The notes under the pieces are model-generated. The model did no database searches, was not told the origin of the DNA, and saw only the letters and a program-made list of their open reading frames with translations. A DNA stretch of 64,000 nucleotides, taken from contig NZ_CP124543.1 of NCBI RefSeq assembly GCF_029953635.1, positions 2,645,455-2,709,454 of the forward strand, read 5' to 3'. Source of the DNA: Halotia branconii CENA392 (lineage in GTDB: Bacteria > Cyanobacteriota > Cyanobacteriia > Cyanobacteriales > Nostocaceae). The position numbers and the translations under genes are program-made. Below, piece after piece: positions 36,594-45,863 of the stretch (positions are counted from its first letter, which is position 1; each line of letters begins with the position of its first letter).

Positions 36594-36624
36594 CTCCCCT
36601 GCTCCCTGCTCCTTGCTCTCCTGC
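36594..36624. repeat. Degenerate CTGCTCC heptamer repeat
   Basis: Four to five units close to CTGCTCC in the spacer downstream of the antiporter gene, preceded at about 36525 by a GAGTTCGACGG phrase also seen at 3604. Confidence 0.7.
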
Positions 36625-36755
36625 TTTTTCACGGATTCTAAATTCGTGAACAAAAGTGCTTGTTACCACAATTGCCTAATTTGGCTGAATCAACATTTCT
36701 GTAAACATACTACACTTGTATTACCATCCTGTCTATAAATTTAAGGAGAAAAATC

Positions 36756-37091
36756 ATGCATACTATCGCTCGTACCCCAACCACCGAAATGGAAGTTACC
36801 AGTATTCGCTTAGAGCGAGAACTTAAAGATAAACTCAAAGAGATAGCTGGCAATCAAGGGTATCAAGCCTTGATCAGAGATATCCTTTGGAATTATGTCC
36901 AGCAAAAGTCAGGTGAGTGGAAACCCAGATTTTCACAAGCAGATATTCGAGCTAGTATAGCGGCCACAGCTCAGCAAGAAGAACGTTGTGTACTTACAGG
37001 TCAACTAATTCCACCTCAACAACCTATGTTGTTAGGATTAACGAAGAATGGCGATATGGTTCCTCTCAGCGTCGAGAGTTTGCGTGCATAG
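36756..37091 (+). CDS. Small conserved protein with ribbon-helix-helix-like N-terminus
   Basis: The 111-residue protein has a short strand (TSIRLERELKDKLKEIA) followed by two helices (YQALIRDILWNYVQQ), the pattern of ribbon-helix-helix DNA-binding proteins. The C-terminal half (CVLTGQLIPPQQPMLLGLTKNGDMVPL) looks like a small beta module. A good ribosome binding site (AAGGAG, seven bases before ATG) supports the start. No partner toxin gene is adjacent, so it is not an obvious antitoxin. DNA-binding is inferred from the fold pattern; the target is unknown. Confidence 0.75.
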   Translation: MHTIARTPTTEMEVTSIRLERELKDKLKEIAGNQGYQALIRDILWNYVQQKSGEWKPRFSQADIRASIAATAQQEERCVLTGQLIPPQQPMLLGLTKNGDMVPLSVESLRA

Positions 37092-37199
37092 CCCTTAATT
37101 ACAGTGAATGCAGCTCAGTTGCCTTCATAAGTAACAGGCTGCATTCATCATATTGAGCTTTATCAATGCTCTAATTTTGAATACCACTTATAAAACTTA

Positions 37200-37307
37200 T
37201 ATAGGACTCCTATTTGATTAAGGAACACGATTCAGTACATATCTATCCCTTCTTAACTGTTCCCTACCTACACAAATAAATTCACCGAATCAAACCGGAT
37301 TGCTATA
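37200..37307. mobile_element. MITE-like element, family 2 (copy C)
   Basis: 108 bases with ends TATAGGACTCCTATTTGATT and AATCAAACCGGATTGCTATA. The interior matches copy B almost base for base. Confidence 0.8.
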
Positions 37308-37317
37308 GCTTAACCCC

Positions 37318-37451
37318 ATGTGCGACTTTTTCAAAACTCTTATTTCGTAAGCATTCCAGAAATGAGCGATTTAGATAAAGACTAAACATTAATCCCCAAA
37401 ATAGTTAATATGACTAGGTTTTAGTCTTTTACGAAATATTAAGTCACACAT
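37318..37451. repeat. Long nested imperfect palindrome
   Basis: Three sets of arms are nested: ATGTGCGACTT/AAGTCACACAT (outer), TATTTCGTAA/TTACGAAATA (middle), AAAGACTAAAC/GTTTTAGTCTTT (inner, one bulge). The 134-base whole would fold into one long stem and lies 11 bases after MITE copy C. It may be another small mobile element or a structured RNA. Confidence 0.7.
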
Positions 37452-37977
37452 CGCGTTAGGTTATATAGAGAATAGGAACTCAACAAAAATATCAAGCACT
37501 TATGGGTACTAAGCCCTAATGGATAAATCGTCTAAATTTTATGTATTTCTACTGGTACGATATTTAACCATTAATTCAAATGAATAAAAAAATGGCTGAC
37601 ATCCGGAGAGCAAATGCTAAAATTAATACTTGTGCCAGGATCAACTACAGTATTAATACGGTATTTGTTTTCATCTTGTCGCCTCAATTCTAGAAGATTT
37701 ACGGTTTATGTATACTTACAGACAGGATATCCTAGGTCAAAGTTAATCAACCAAGTCTATAGAAATTGTCTGCATTTAAGCCTGATCAAGCATTTTGATG
37801 TATTTAAAGCATTTTAATACGTATGCAAAAAACTATTTAATATACCAGTATATTGGTGATTTTTAGAGAAAAAGGCTACAACAGCTAAAAGAAAGTTTTA
37901 ATAAAAAATTTTTAATTTATCAAGTGGGGCAACACCACTAAAACAGAAGAATATGTCAAGAAATTGGGTGCAAAAAA
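37452..37977. other. Gene-poor leader of the histidine kinase gene
   Basis: About 525 AT-rich bases. A 67-codon plus-strand frame at 37614 has no ribosome binding site or recognisable composition. No other feature is seen. Confidence 0.45.
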
Positions 37978-40038
37978 ATGGGGTCATTATCTAAGAGTGT
38001 GCCAGCAATGAAAAAGCGTTTATCACTGCCGTCACCGTGTCCAAATGACCTAGAGCAACTACAATCACACTCGGTCAAGCTGATGCAGCATCAGGAAGAA
38101 CTAGCCCACCAGTTGACACAAAGAATTAATCACATTATTGCCAGTAGTCCAGCCACGGCGATAATGCTGCAAGAGATTGCTCAATTGTTAGGAATTGCTT
38201 TCAAAGTGGATTGCTGCTGCTTAATTACGGTGACAAATGAAACGTCAAGCGAAGTTGCTAATGCGAATTGGTGTTCTGATGAATACTTAGAGATGCCGCA
38301 CTCCAGCGAAATGTTCTCTATGGAACGGTTGCTGATGGACTTACCAGTAGTCCAATGTGCCGCTGAAACGTTGACCATAGAAGACATCTCGACAATTCAA
38401 AATAGTTTGGTAGTTGGATGTCAATACTTACCACTACCAATCAAAGCAGTTTTGGCAATTCCGGCTCGATTTGGAAACAAAAACAATGGTGTAATTAGTC
38501 TGATCAAATTCCAACCCTATGATTGGAGTGAGTCAGAAAAACAATTATTAAAATCGGTAGAGTCTTCTTGTGCGATCGCTTTTTCTCAGGTAGCACAAGC
38601 ACAGTTAATTGCCAGTCAACAGCAGTATCTGCAAAAGACTAACCAACACCAAAACTTGATCAAGCAATTAACCATACTAAGTCGTACTAACTTGGAGTTA
38701 AATCAGATGCTCCAGTTAGCAATCGCTTCTACTGCCGAATCTCTCCAGGCAGATCGAGGCTTGCTCATCCTGCTTAAATATACAGATCCATTATTTAGAT
38801 TTCAACAAAAAAAACAAATTCCTAATGCCAAAGCTACCGTTGTTGGTGAATGGAAGCGGGAATCGCCAACTCTTTACCTTGATAAAATAAACACATTAGA
38901 GCAGTCATTTTCTGTTTTAAGTTGTGATTTATGCCAACGTGCCTTTACAGAAGCGGGTAAGCCAGTCATCATCGACTATACAGATTTTCAGGATACATCA
39001 ACAGTTGCCCGGTTGTTTGCAGTTGAGGTGTTACCTGCGGTGCTGTTAGTGCCACTAGAAAACCAAGGCAAGATTTTAGGATTTTTGGTGTTACAGCAAG
39101 CAACAGCTCGCAGTTGGCAACTAGCAGAATTAAATCTTGTGGAAATGGTCTGCGCTCAAGTCAGTAATGCCATAATTCAGTCACAGACATTGCGACAAGT
39201 ACAGACTCTAGTAGATGATCGTACCGCGAAGCTCAAAAGTAGTCTGGAACTCCAGGGAAAATTACACGAAAGAACACGGCAATATGTTGAGCAGCTGCGA
39301 GAACTCAACGAACTCAAAGATGAATTTCTCAGCAACATGAGCGATCGCTTGCGCTATCCTCTAACAAATATGCTGATGTCAATCAAAAATCTACGTCTGC
39401 CGGGAATAGCTCCAGAGCGTCAGGTAAGATACTTGGATATTTTAGAGCAAGAATGTACTAAAGAAATTAACTTAATTAATGATTTGTTGACACTCCAAAA
39501 ATTAGAGTCTCACCAAGAACCGCCACAATTTGAAACTATTAATTTAAATTCTAAAATTCAGGGATTGGGAATATCTTTTGAGAAAAAGCTGGTAGATAAA
39601 GGATTAAGTATAACCGTAGATTTACCAGAGGAACCGTTAAATTTACAAACCGAACTAGATAGTTTTGACCGCATCCTCCAAGAACTGTTAACTAATGCTT
39701 GTAAATACTCAGAGCGTGAGACTACTGTCCACTTGCAAGCTTTTCACCGAGTTGAGCAACAAATCGATCAAGTTATTATTAAGGTAACTAACATAGGGCG
39801 TGGCATATCTGAAGAAGAAGCGACCTATATTTTTGATCGGTTCCGTCGCGGTAAAGGTCGCTGGACACCGGGTACTGGCTTAGGACTGGCTTTAGTTAAG
39901 TCTTTGGTACAGCATCTAAATGGGGAAATCACAGTAGAGAGTGTGGCAATCTTAGATTCTCAACTCAGCGAAATTTGTTTTACCCTAACCCTGCCGCAAT
40001 TTTCTGACGAAAGCAAACCATATTCTGAAAGTGACTGA
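37978..40038 (+). CDS. GAF-domain histidine kinase with a degenerate H-box
   Basis: The 686-residue soluble protein has two GAF domains (about 48-205 and 240-400), a coiled coil (about 400-445), a HisKA-like dimerisation region and a HATPase domain with N-box LLTNACKYS (573), FDRFRRG (620) and G2 GTGLGLALV (632). The phospho-acceptor histidine is missing: the expected SHELR reads S455-D456-R457-L-R, and the change coincides exactly with a HIP1 octamer at 39341-39348. It may be a pseudokinase that senses through GAF and acts allosterically, or it phosphorylates elsewhere. It overlaps the SRPBCC gene by 8 bases, so the two are co-translated. Confidence 0.88.
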   Translation: MGSLSKSVPAMKKRLSLPSPCPNDLEQLQSHSVKLMQHQEELAHQLTQRINHIIASSPATAIMLQEIAQLLGIAFKVDCCCLITVTNETSSEVANANWCSDEYLEMPHSSEMFSMERLLMDLPVVQCAAETLTIEDISTIQNSLVVGCQYLPLPIKAVLAIPARFGNKNNGVISLIKFQPYDWSESEKQLLKSVESSCAIAFSQVAQAQLIASQQQYLQKTNQHQNLIKQLTILSRTNLELNQMLQLAIASTAESLQADRGLLILLKYTDPLFRFQQKKQIPNAKATVVGEWKRESPTLYLDKINTLEQSFSVLSCDLCQRAFTEAGKPVIIDYTDFQDTSTVARLFAVEVLPAVLLVPLENQGKILGFLVLQQATARSWQLAELNLVEMVCAQVSNAIIQSQTLRQVQTLVDDRTAKLKSSLELQGKLHERTRQYVEQLRELNELKDEFLSNMSDRLRYPLTNMLMSIKNLRLPGIAPERQVRYLDILEQECTKEINLINDLLTLQKLESHQEPPQFETINLNSKIQGLGISFEKKLVDKGLSITVDLPEEPLNLQTELDSFDRILQELLTNACKYSERETTVHLQAFHRVEQQIDQVIIKVTNIGRGISEEEATYIFDRFRRGKGRWTPGTGLGLALVKSLVQHLNGEITVESVAILDSQLSEICFTLTLPQFSDESKPYSESD

Positions 40039-40630
40039 ACAACACAACACCATAGATGATTTTGAACTCATCGCCCCTGGTGAGGATACAAGCTTAGAAG
40101 ATTCTTTGACTGCTAACGTGGGTGATTTGCCAGTTGTAGGAGTCCAAATTGAGAAAATAGCAGAACGACAGCGGCAAATCACTGCTAATGTGCAAATTCC
40201 CCACTCTATTGAGCAAACCTGGAAGGTGCTGACAGATTACGAAGCCTTAGTTGATTTCATACCTAGCCTTGCTAAAAGTCGCTTGCTTGAACATCCTAAT
40301 GGTGGCATTCGACTTGAACAAATAGGCTCTCAGCGCCTACTGAATTTCAACTTTCATGCCCGTGTAGTTTTAGATTTAGAAGAATGTTTCCCCAAAGCAA
40401 TTAATTTCCAGATGGTAGAGGGAGATTTTAAAGGTTTTTCTGGTAGCTGGTGTCTAGAGCCTTATTCTTTTAGTGAATATGTAGGAACAAATCTTTATTA
40501 TACCATCCAAGTTTGGCCCAAACGGACTATGCCAGTGGGTATTATTGAACGTCGCCTCAGTAATGATTTGCGGTTAAACCTTTTAGCTGTTTACCAACGT
40601 GTGCAACAGTTAGCTAATCAAAATTTCTAG
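40031..40630 (+). CDS. SRPBCC-family (polyketide cyclase/START-like) protein
   Basis: The 199-residue protein has an acidic N-terminal tail (1-45) and an SRPBCC/Coq10-type helix-grip domain (about 50-190): QIPHSIEQTWKVLTDYEAL, FIPSLAKSRLLE, RLEQIGSQRLLNF, RVVLDLEE, PKAINFQMVEGDFKGFSGSW. These domains bind hydrophobic ligands such as lipids or quinones. It starts at a GTG (40031) inside the histidine kinase stop region (8-base overlap), so translational coupling with the sensor is likely. The ligand is unknown. Confidence 0.85.
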   Translation: MTEQHNTIDDFELIAPGEDTSLEDSLTANVGDLPVVGVQIEKIAERQRQITANVQIPHSIEQTWKVLTDYEALVDFIPSLAKSRLLEHPNGGIRLEQIGSQRLLNFNFHARVVLDLEECFPKAINFQMVEGDFKGFSGSWCLEPYSFSEYVGTNLYYTIQVWPKRTMPVGIIERRLSNDLRLNLLAVYQRVQQLANQNF

Positions 40631-40702
40631 AAAAGCAAGTGTTTAATCAAAATCTAAGTCTCGTTGTTGAAATACCAGAGTTAGATTTTTCTTTACTTAA
40701 AA

Positions 40703-40775
40703 TACCCCCAGGGGAATTCGAATCCCCGTTACCTCCGTGAAAGGGAGGTGTCCTAGGCCTCTAGACGATGGGGGC
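40703..40775 (-). tRNA. trnE: tRNA-Glu (anticodon TTC)
   Basis: The minus strand folds as a 73-base cloverleaf: acceptor GCCCCCA/TGGGGGT, D-arm with GTCTAGAGGCCTAGGAC, anticodon arm CCTCC-CTTTCAC-GGAGG with TTC, and T-arm GGGGATTCGAATTCCCC. This tRNA also feeds tetrapyrrole synthesis in cyanobacteria. Confidence 0.97.
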
Positions 40776-40923
40776 ATAAGACTCAGACCTTTTATAAATT
40801 AACGAATTTTCTGCTTGATGTCAACAAATTCTGTGAAGAAAGTTTAGGAAGCAGCTAAACTGATGGTATTAACAGGCGATCGCCGATCAATACTTAAATA
40901 ATTTCAATGCTAGAAATGAGCAG

Positions 40924-41047
40924 ATAGTAGGTCGATGTCAATAATTATCGTTGGGATAAAGCAGGGGGAAGCACTTCGGCTACGCGGTATTTGAGCCTTA
41001 TTTACTTTTATTCACATAGTTTGATTTTATTTCACCGACTTACTTAT
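40924..41047. mobile_element. Palindromic element, family 3 (copy 2)
   Basis: Left end ATAGTAGGTCGATGTCAATAA pairs imperfectly with right end CACCGACTTACTTAT. Interior contains GCAGGGGGAAGCACTTCGGC and GAGCCTTATTTACTTTTATT as in copy 1 (23189-23406), without the large inserted block. Confidence 0.65.
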
Positions 41048-41151
41048 TAGAAACTTTCAGCAAAGAAATTATCCAAATTTCTCAGATAATACATTTCTCT
41101 TTCTCCCTGCTTTGACAACGATGGTATATCTTTTTAGTTGGAAATCTTTGA

Positions 41152-43005
41152 TTATGGAGTAGGAGCAGTCGGCTGTGGGTTTATTGTTTGGCTTGGTGGA
41201 ATCTGTTCGATTGGAATCAATGCTTCCATCACCGACTTAACAATTGGTGCAGCGACAGTAGAACCATAAGCATTTTCTCCTTTTGGTTCATCTGCCAATG
41301 CCAACACTACATAACGAGGGGATTCCACTGGTAAAATTGCCACAAAACTAGTAATTCTAGCACCCTTAATATAACCACCAGAAGGACTAGCTTTTTGGGC
41401 TGTGCCAGTTTTACCTCCAATGCGATATCCCGAAATTTGCGCTGATTTGCCACTACCTTCAGAAACAACAGTTTCCATCATTTCTACTACTTTTTGAGTG
41501 ATCGCACGAGAAAAAATTTGACGTGGTGCGGGGCGAGAAGGTGAGTAATGCATCTGCCCTTTACTATCGATTAATCCTTGAACTACATGGGGTGTGACTA
41601 GTTTGCCACCATTAGCTAAGGCTCCGTGCAGTTGCACCAACTGTAGTGGTGTTAAAGAAAAGCCTTGCCCAAAGGAGCTAGTTGCTGGTTCAATTGGTGA
41701 GGCAATAAATTCTTCTTGAGTTTTGAGACGACCGCTAACTTCAAAAGGTAAATCTGTATCGACTTTTTGTCCTAATCCCAGGCGTTCTAGCCAGTTATAG
41801 TAGACCGAAGGACGCAATCGCTGGATAATTTGTACCATGCCAATATTGCTAGAAGTTTGCAAAATTTGAGCAATGTTAATTCGTCGATAACCGTTGACTA
41901 CAGCATTTTTGATGACTCGGTCAGCGACTTTGATAGTACCGCGATCATCAAATACATCATCTGCTTTAATGACACCATTTTCGAGAGCGATCGCCACATT
42001 TAAAGGCTTGAAAGTTGATCCCGGTTCATAAAGATCCGCTACCGTCCAATTTTTAAACAATGATATATCCGCTTTTGAGTACTCATTGGGGTCATAGGTA
42101 GGCTGACACACTAAAGCCAGTAGGGAACCATCTAAGGCATCCATTACGATGACTGCGCCGCGTTTCGCGCCAAACTTCTCTAATTGTTCTTTGAGAGCAA
42201 TGCGAGCAGCTCTTTGTAAACGACTATCAATAGTCAGTTGCAATTGTAAGTCATCAAAATGTAGAAATCCTTCTGGTGCATGATCCGGCATTAAAGCTCC
42301 GTTACCCGCCCGACTCAAACGCACCGTCTGCATAGAACGTTCTAATAACTTCTCTTGACTATATTCCACCCCTGCTTGACCACGACGGTCAGTGTTTACA
42401 TAACCCACCACAGCAGCAGTTAAATCTTCTGTCGGATAAAATCGTGAGTATTTTTGAATTAACTCCAAGCCATTTAAACGCAATGTACTGATGCGATCGG
42501 CAGTTGCTTCTGGTAAGGCAGAAGCAAGTGTAATTCCACTTTTTTGACTTTGAAAAGTTTTTCTTAATTCAGCAGGGCTTTTGTCTAGTATTGGGGCTAG
42601 TTGCTCTGCCATTATTTCATTAGACTTCTCAAACAATTTGGGATGAGCGAACACTGTATATACAGGACGGTCAATTGCCAATACATTTTTATTCCGATCC
42701 ACCATCAGGCGACGAGGCGTGAAAGGTCGCAAATTTACCATTTGTTGGTTTCGTGCTTTCTGCGTTAGCTTGAAACCTTGAACAATTTGTATTCTGTATA
42801 AATTAATGCCTAATCCCAAACCTGCGGCAATTAATATACCCCATACTATTAACACTCTGGATTTGGTATTCGGAATCTGGTCTTGGATTTTAGAGGTAGG
42901 TGTCTCTATCCCCTCTCGCCTGAAAGACTTTGGTCGCCTCGTAAATACTGACCGCCAAAAATTTCTCAATTTTGATTTGTTTGGTGACTTCTGTATTGGT
43001 TTCAT
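41152..43005 (-). CDS. ftsI: Septal peptidoglycan transpeptidase (penicillin-binding protein, FtsI type)
   Basis: The 617-residue class B penicillin-binding protein has a basic cytoplasmic tail, one membrane anchor (about 50-70), a dimerisation domain and a transpeptidase domain with S330-TFK (active serine), S385-SN and K532-TG. It should cross-link septal peptidoglycan on the periplasmic side. The gene lies 167 bases downstream of a bitopic FtsL-like gene on the same strand, the usual division-gene pairing. The Pro/Thr-rich C-terminal 20 residues are disordered. The ATG at 43005 is well placed. Confidence 0.93.
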   Translation of the reverse strand: MKPIQKSPNKSKLRNFWRSVFTRRPKSFRREGIETPTSKIQDQIPNTKSRVLIVWGILIAAGLGLGINLYRIQIVQGFKLTQKARNQQMVNLRPFTPRRLMVDRNKNVLAIDRPVYTVFAHPKLFEKSNEIMAEQLAPILDKSPAELRKTFQSQKSGITLASALPEATADRISTLRLNGLELIQKYSRFYPTEDLTAAVVGYVNTDRRGQAGVEYSQEKLLERSMQTVRLSRAGNGALMPDHAPEGFLHFDDLQLQLTIDSRLQRAARIALKEQLEKFGAKRGAVIVMDALDGSLLALVCQPTYDPNEYSKADISLFKNWTVADLYEPGSTFKPLNVAIALENGVIKADDVFDDRGTIKVADRVIKNAVVNGYRRINIAQILQTSSNIGMVQIIQRLRPSVYYNWLERLGLGQKVDTDLPFEVSGRLKTQEEFIASPIEPATSSFGQGFSLTPLQLVQLHGALANGGKLVTPHVVQGLIDSKGQMHYSPSRPAPRQIFSRAITQKVVEMMETVVSEGSGKSAQISGYRIGGKTGTAQKASPSGGYIKGARITSFVAILPVESPRYVVLALADEPKGENAYGSTVAAPIVKSVMEALIPIEQIPPSQTINPQPTAPTP

Positions 43006-43172
43006 CCGTTGTCTTTCATTATGACTAGTTCACCACATCTACTTTTACAAATTTGTAATCAGGACTTAAGTCCTGACTACAAACACTGCGAAATTGTTCT
43101 ACTAGAGTACTAATCATTTGTCACAAATTGGAGTCATAATGATAAAAACTAAACGATCTTTGACTTTTGAAT

Positions 43173-43778
43173 TTAGTATCCTAATGGCGAGGGAATATAC
43201 TGTTGCGTTTGCGACTTTGCTGTTTTGCTAGAGGGTGTTAGATGAGAACCATCAGATGCTGGGGGCAGAAAAATTGTTCTTGCTGGAGTTGGAGACACCA
43301 ATCCTGTTGTTGGTCGTTCTGCTTCCTCAGCCATTTTGTTGGTCAAAGTTGCATTGGTTGTTGTTAGTTGTCGCTCATTACGTTGTAAGTTTTGGAGTCT
43401 ACGATAGTCTTGGCTCCAAAGTTCTTGCGAATACACTGTCCAACCATAAACCACTAGGGTTGCTCCTACCAAAAAAAACGCCACAACTGAGGAATAATGA
43501 TGTAAGTTGTACAGTCGCAATAACCACAAAGGTACTGCTTTAGAAGTAGATACTACAGGTAGACGGTGGGAGCCAGTCTCTAGACTTTTCTGTTCTGGAC
43601 TTGAATGCTCTTTGGTTGTAGAAAACGATAATTTTTTTGAAGAACGCTGTTGTTTTAAAGAGGATACTGATGAAGGTTCAGCAGCAAGTGTAGATACACT
43701 CTGTACGGCTGGACTAAGACGTGCGGAGCGTTGCTTCCCTGTAAATGCGGTGTAATCTCGTTTACGAGCAGCTGCCAT
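43173..43778 (-). CDS. Bitopic FtsL-like protein upstream of ftsI
   Basis: The 201-residue protein has a long Ser/Lys-rich cytoplasmic tail (1-80), one membrane helix (about 93-112), a short coiled coil outside (about 115-150; QDYRRLQNLQRNERQLTTTNATLTNKM) and a Pro/Ser/Thr-rich tail. This is the FtsL/DivIC topology, and the position just upstream of ftsI supports a divisome role. FtsL sequences diverge too much for motif recognition, so the name is inferred from topology and context. Confidence 0.65.
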   Translation of the reverse strand: MAAARKRDYTAFTGKQRSARLSPAVQSVSTLAAEPSSVSSLKQQRSSKKLSFSTTKEHSSPEQKSLETGSHRLPVVSTSKAVPLWLLRLYNLHHYSSVVAFFLVGATLVVYGWTVYSQELWSQDYRRLQNLQRNERQLTTTNATLTNKMAEEAERPTTGLVSPTPARTIFLPPASDGSHLTPSSKTAKSQTQQYIPSPLGY

Positions 43779-44293
43779 AAGTTTTTTAGGATTAGAAATA
43801 ACGTATTGTAGACCAATTGTCTGTTTTTTATCAGGTTAAAATTGCTTTTTGGGTGATCATGACTTAACACACCTTGAATACTTCTGATAGTTAGCTGTAC
43901 CCATATTTGCACAACTTGGTGATTGCAAGGCTTGCAGTGAGTAAGCAGTCATTGGAAAAACCGAATCATTAAAGGTATTGCATCTAAGTATGGCAACCTC
44001 ATACAGAAATGGCCAAGATTTGGTAAAAACTAAAATAAAAGAATTTTTGGTATGATAGCCTGATTGACCACCGACCTTGATCATCTGCATTCGGTAATTA
44101 AGTTACTTGGCTGTGGGCTTGGACATCAAAGAAAGTAAATAGTCTACTGCATAATAACTAAACTAAAAAAAATCAACCTAAAGTATTGTTTTTAAATATG
44201 TAATTGCAAGGCCTTTAAAAAAAAAGCAACAAATAGGTTATCTTATTCAACAGGCGAAATATTTTTAATGCCGCATTTGGTGAAAGAGGAGTT
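43779..44293. other. Gene-free spacer
   Basis: About 515 AT-rich bases between divergent genes; no repeat or coding frame is supported. The promoter of the small lipoprotein gene should lie just left of 44270. Confidence 0.45.
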
Positions 44294-44461
44294 ATGAAAA
44301 CAAAAATCCTTGGTTTGGCTCTAATGTTAAGTCTGGCAGCATTTGTCGGAGCTTGCGAAAATACTAATGAACCAGCTGGAACTACTACTCCAGCACCTGG
44401 TGAACCAGCTGACACGGGGGCTACTCCTACTGTTACTGCTACACCTACTACAACACCATAG
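44294..44461 (+). CDS. Small Thr/Pro-rich lipoprotein
   Basis: A 55-residue frame begins MKTKILGLALMLSLAAFVGAC: a basic start, a hydrophobic stretch and the lipobox FVGAC with lipidation at Cys21. The mature part (about 34 residues) is Thr/Pro/Ala-rich (TTTPAPGEPADTGATPT) and probably extended or glycosylated. AGAGGAG precedes the ATG by six bases. It should be anchored in a membrane facing the periplasm or outside. Its function is unknown. Three hairpins follow the stop. Confidence 0.75.
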   Translation: MKTKILGLALMLSLAAFVGACENTNEPAGTTTPAPGEPADTGATPTVTATPTTTP

Positions 44462-44473
44462 TCGTAGTATAAT

Positions 44474-44667
44474 CACGCCCAAAATTATGTTAGTGATGGA
44501 GTCCATCACAGCATAGCTTAGGGTAAGTAATTTTGGGTGTGTCTATCGTCTACTGACTGTAATGTTGTCATTGGATAAAAGCCTTAAGTTTGCCAAAGTA
44601 TCCGCCAACTTTGGGTAGCAGGTATTAGGACACTTGTGAAAATGGTGATTACCGCAACTAAGTGTCC
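44474..44667. repeat. Block of three hairpins downstream of the lipoprotein gene
   Basis: First, CACGCCCAAAATTA (44474) pairs with TAATTTTGGGTGTG (44528) around an inner perfect hairpin GTGATGGA-G-TCCATCAC (44493-44509). Second, CCAAAGT/ACTTTGG (44593-44614). Third, GGACACTT/AAGTGTCC (44628-44667) around GGT-GATT-ACC. None ends in a T-run. It could be a structured RNA, a 3' UTR or a small mobile element. Confidence 0.6.
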
Positions 44668-45351
44668 GCCTGTAATTATTTATTTGGAGTAACTCTTAGC
44701 TAGAACGTAGCAAGTTTAGTCAGAATTTACTGACATAAGTATTTTGATATAGCTAAGACTATGTGGATATCGAAAGCTAAGAAAAATTCTCAATACTCAT
44801 TTAAAATTGCTATTGACTATTTCCTGATAGTCTGTTCTTCGCTGGAAACTGGTTTATCCAGATTTTATTTATTTAAAATTTAAACATATATCTATCTTTT
44901 GCAGATTAGCCTGTGATGACCAAAATAATTACTAGTTCGTAATTACTTGGTGTCATAGCTCCCACCAAATTCAAAATTGGTGGTGTTCTAGGTGGGGGCT
45001 TGAACCCACCACTTAGAAGCACTACGAATTACGTAAAGCCTGCGGCATAGCTGCGCTGAGAGCGTAGCGGGGCGTAGTCCATTAAATACTCATGCAAAAT
45101 TAAATTCATTTATGGACAGAGGGAACTCTTCACACAGAAACAATCTGTGTAATTAATTCTGCTTAGGTACTTATCAATTACGAATTATGTTGACACCTAA
45201 TAGTAAATGTTTTTAATATGGTTTTATACCAATTTTAAACGCTCTGAAAAATCAAAAAATAAGCTAATGAGCATTTAAATCGCATAGAAGTAAGGCTGTT
45301 CGTGCAACGCTTCTGTAGAGTAGCCTTTATATAAAGGGTAGTCGCATAGTC
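44668..45351. other. Gene-free spacer with repeat fragments
   Basis: Contains ACGAATTACG-type heptamers (45022, 45180) and a GC-rich fragment GCTGCGCTGAGAGCGTAGCG (45050) of the palindromic repeat style. No coding frame is supported. Confidence 0.5.
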
Positions 45352-45666
45352 ATGAAACAGATAAAATTTTCTGTTTTGAGTGTCAGCGCTAGTATTCTAG
45401 TGTGGTTAAGTAGCCATTGGTTGACGGTAGTTATAGCGTTACCGCCACCAGAAGATACACCAGAAGAAATATTACGGACAGAGATTATTATAGATGCGCG
45501 ATCGCCTATTGATGGTAAACCTCTAAATGCTGCCGAATATGCACAATTACAAGAGCAGTTGCAAGTCAGTCCTCCACCTAAACTGAGTACTAATTTACGC
45601 CAGACTATTTACTTAATACGGATACGTAACGCTTTACGCCAGTTTTTTCCCTTTCTGGATTTTTGA
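45352..45666 (+). CDS. Conserved small exported protein upstream of glgB
   Basis: The 104-residue protein has an N-terminal signal or anchor (hydrophobic about 8-29), then EDTPEEILRTEIIIDARSP with a conserved-looking DGKPLNAAEYAQLQEQL helix and a C-terminal hydrophobic tail FFPFLDF. No family name is recognised. It lies 197 bases upstream of glgB on the same strand; any link to glycogen synthesis would be a guess. The frame is clean and composition protein-like. Confidence 0.65.
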   Translation: MKQIKFSVLSVSASILVWLSSHWLTVVIALPPPEDTPEEILRTEIIIDARSPIDGKPLNAAEYAQLQEQLQVSPPPKLSTNLRQTIYLIRIRNALRQFFPFLDF

Positions 45667-45863
45667 TGAATTTTTCAACTACTGATAGATAGACATTTGC
45701 CTTATATTCTCTATCTTTTGACTCCTCACCTTTCTCAGAAGGACTGATGACTCATTCTGATGTACGATAACGGTGGCGACAAAATGCAAATAAATGTAAA
45801 GAATATATATAGATATTACACAGCAAATTTAGTCAATTACATTATTTAGACGTAGGTAGCCTC

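Noticed and set aside
36756..37091. Antitoxin of a toxin-antitoxin pair
   Set aside because: Ribbon-helix-helix-like start fits, but no toxin-like gene is adjacent on either side.
37614..37817. 67-codon plus-strand frame
   Set aside because: AT-rich spacer, no ribosome binding site, no recognisable sequence features.
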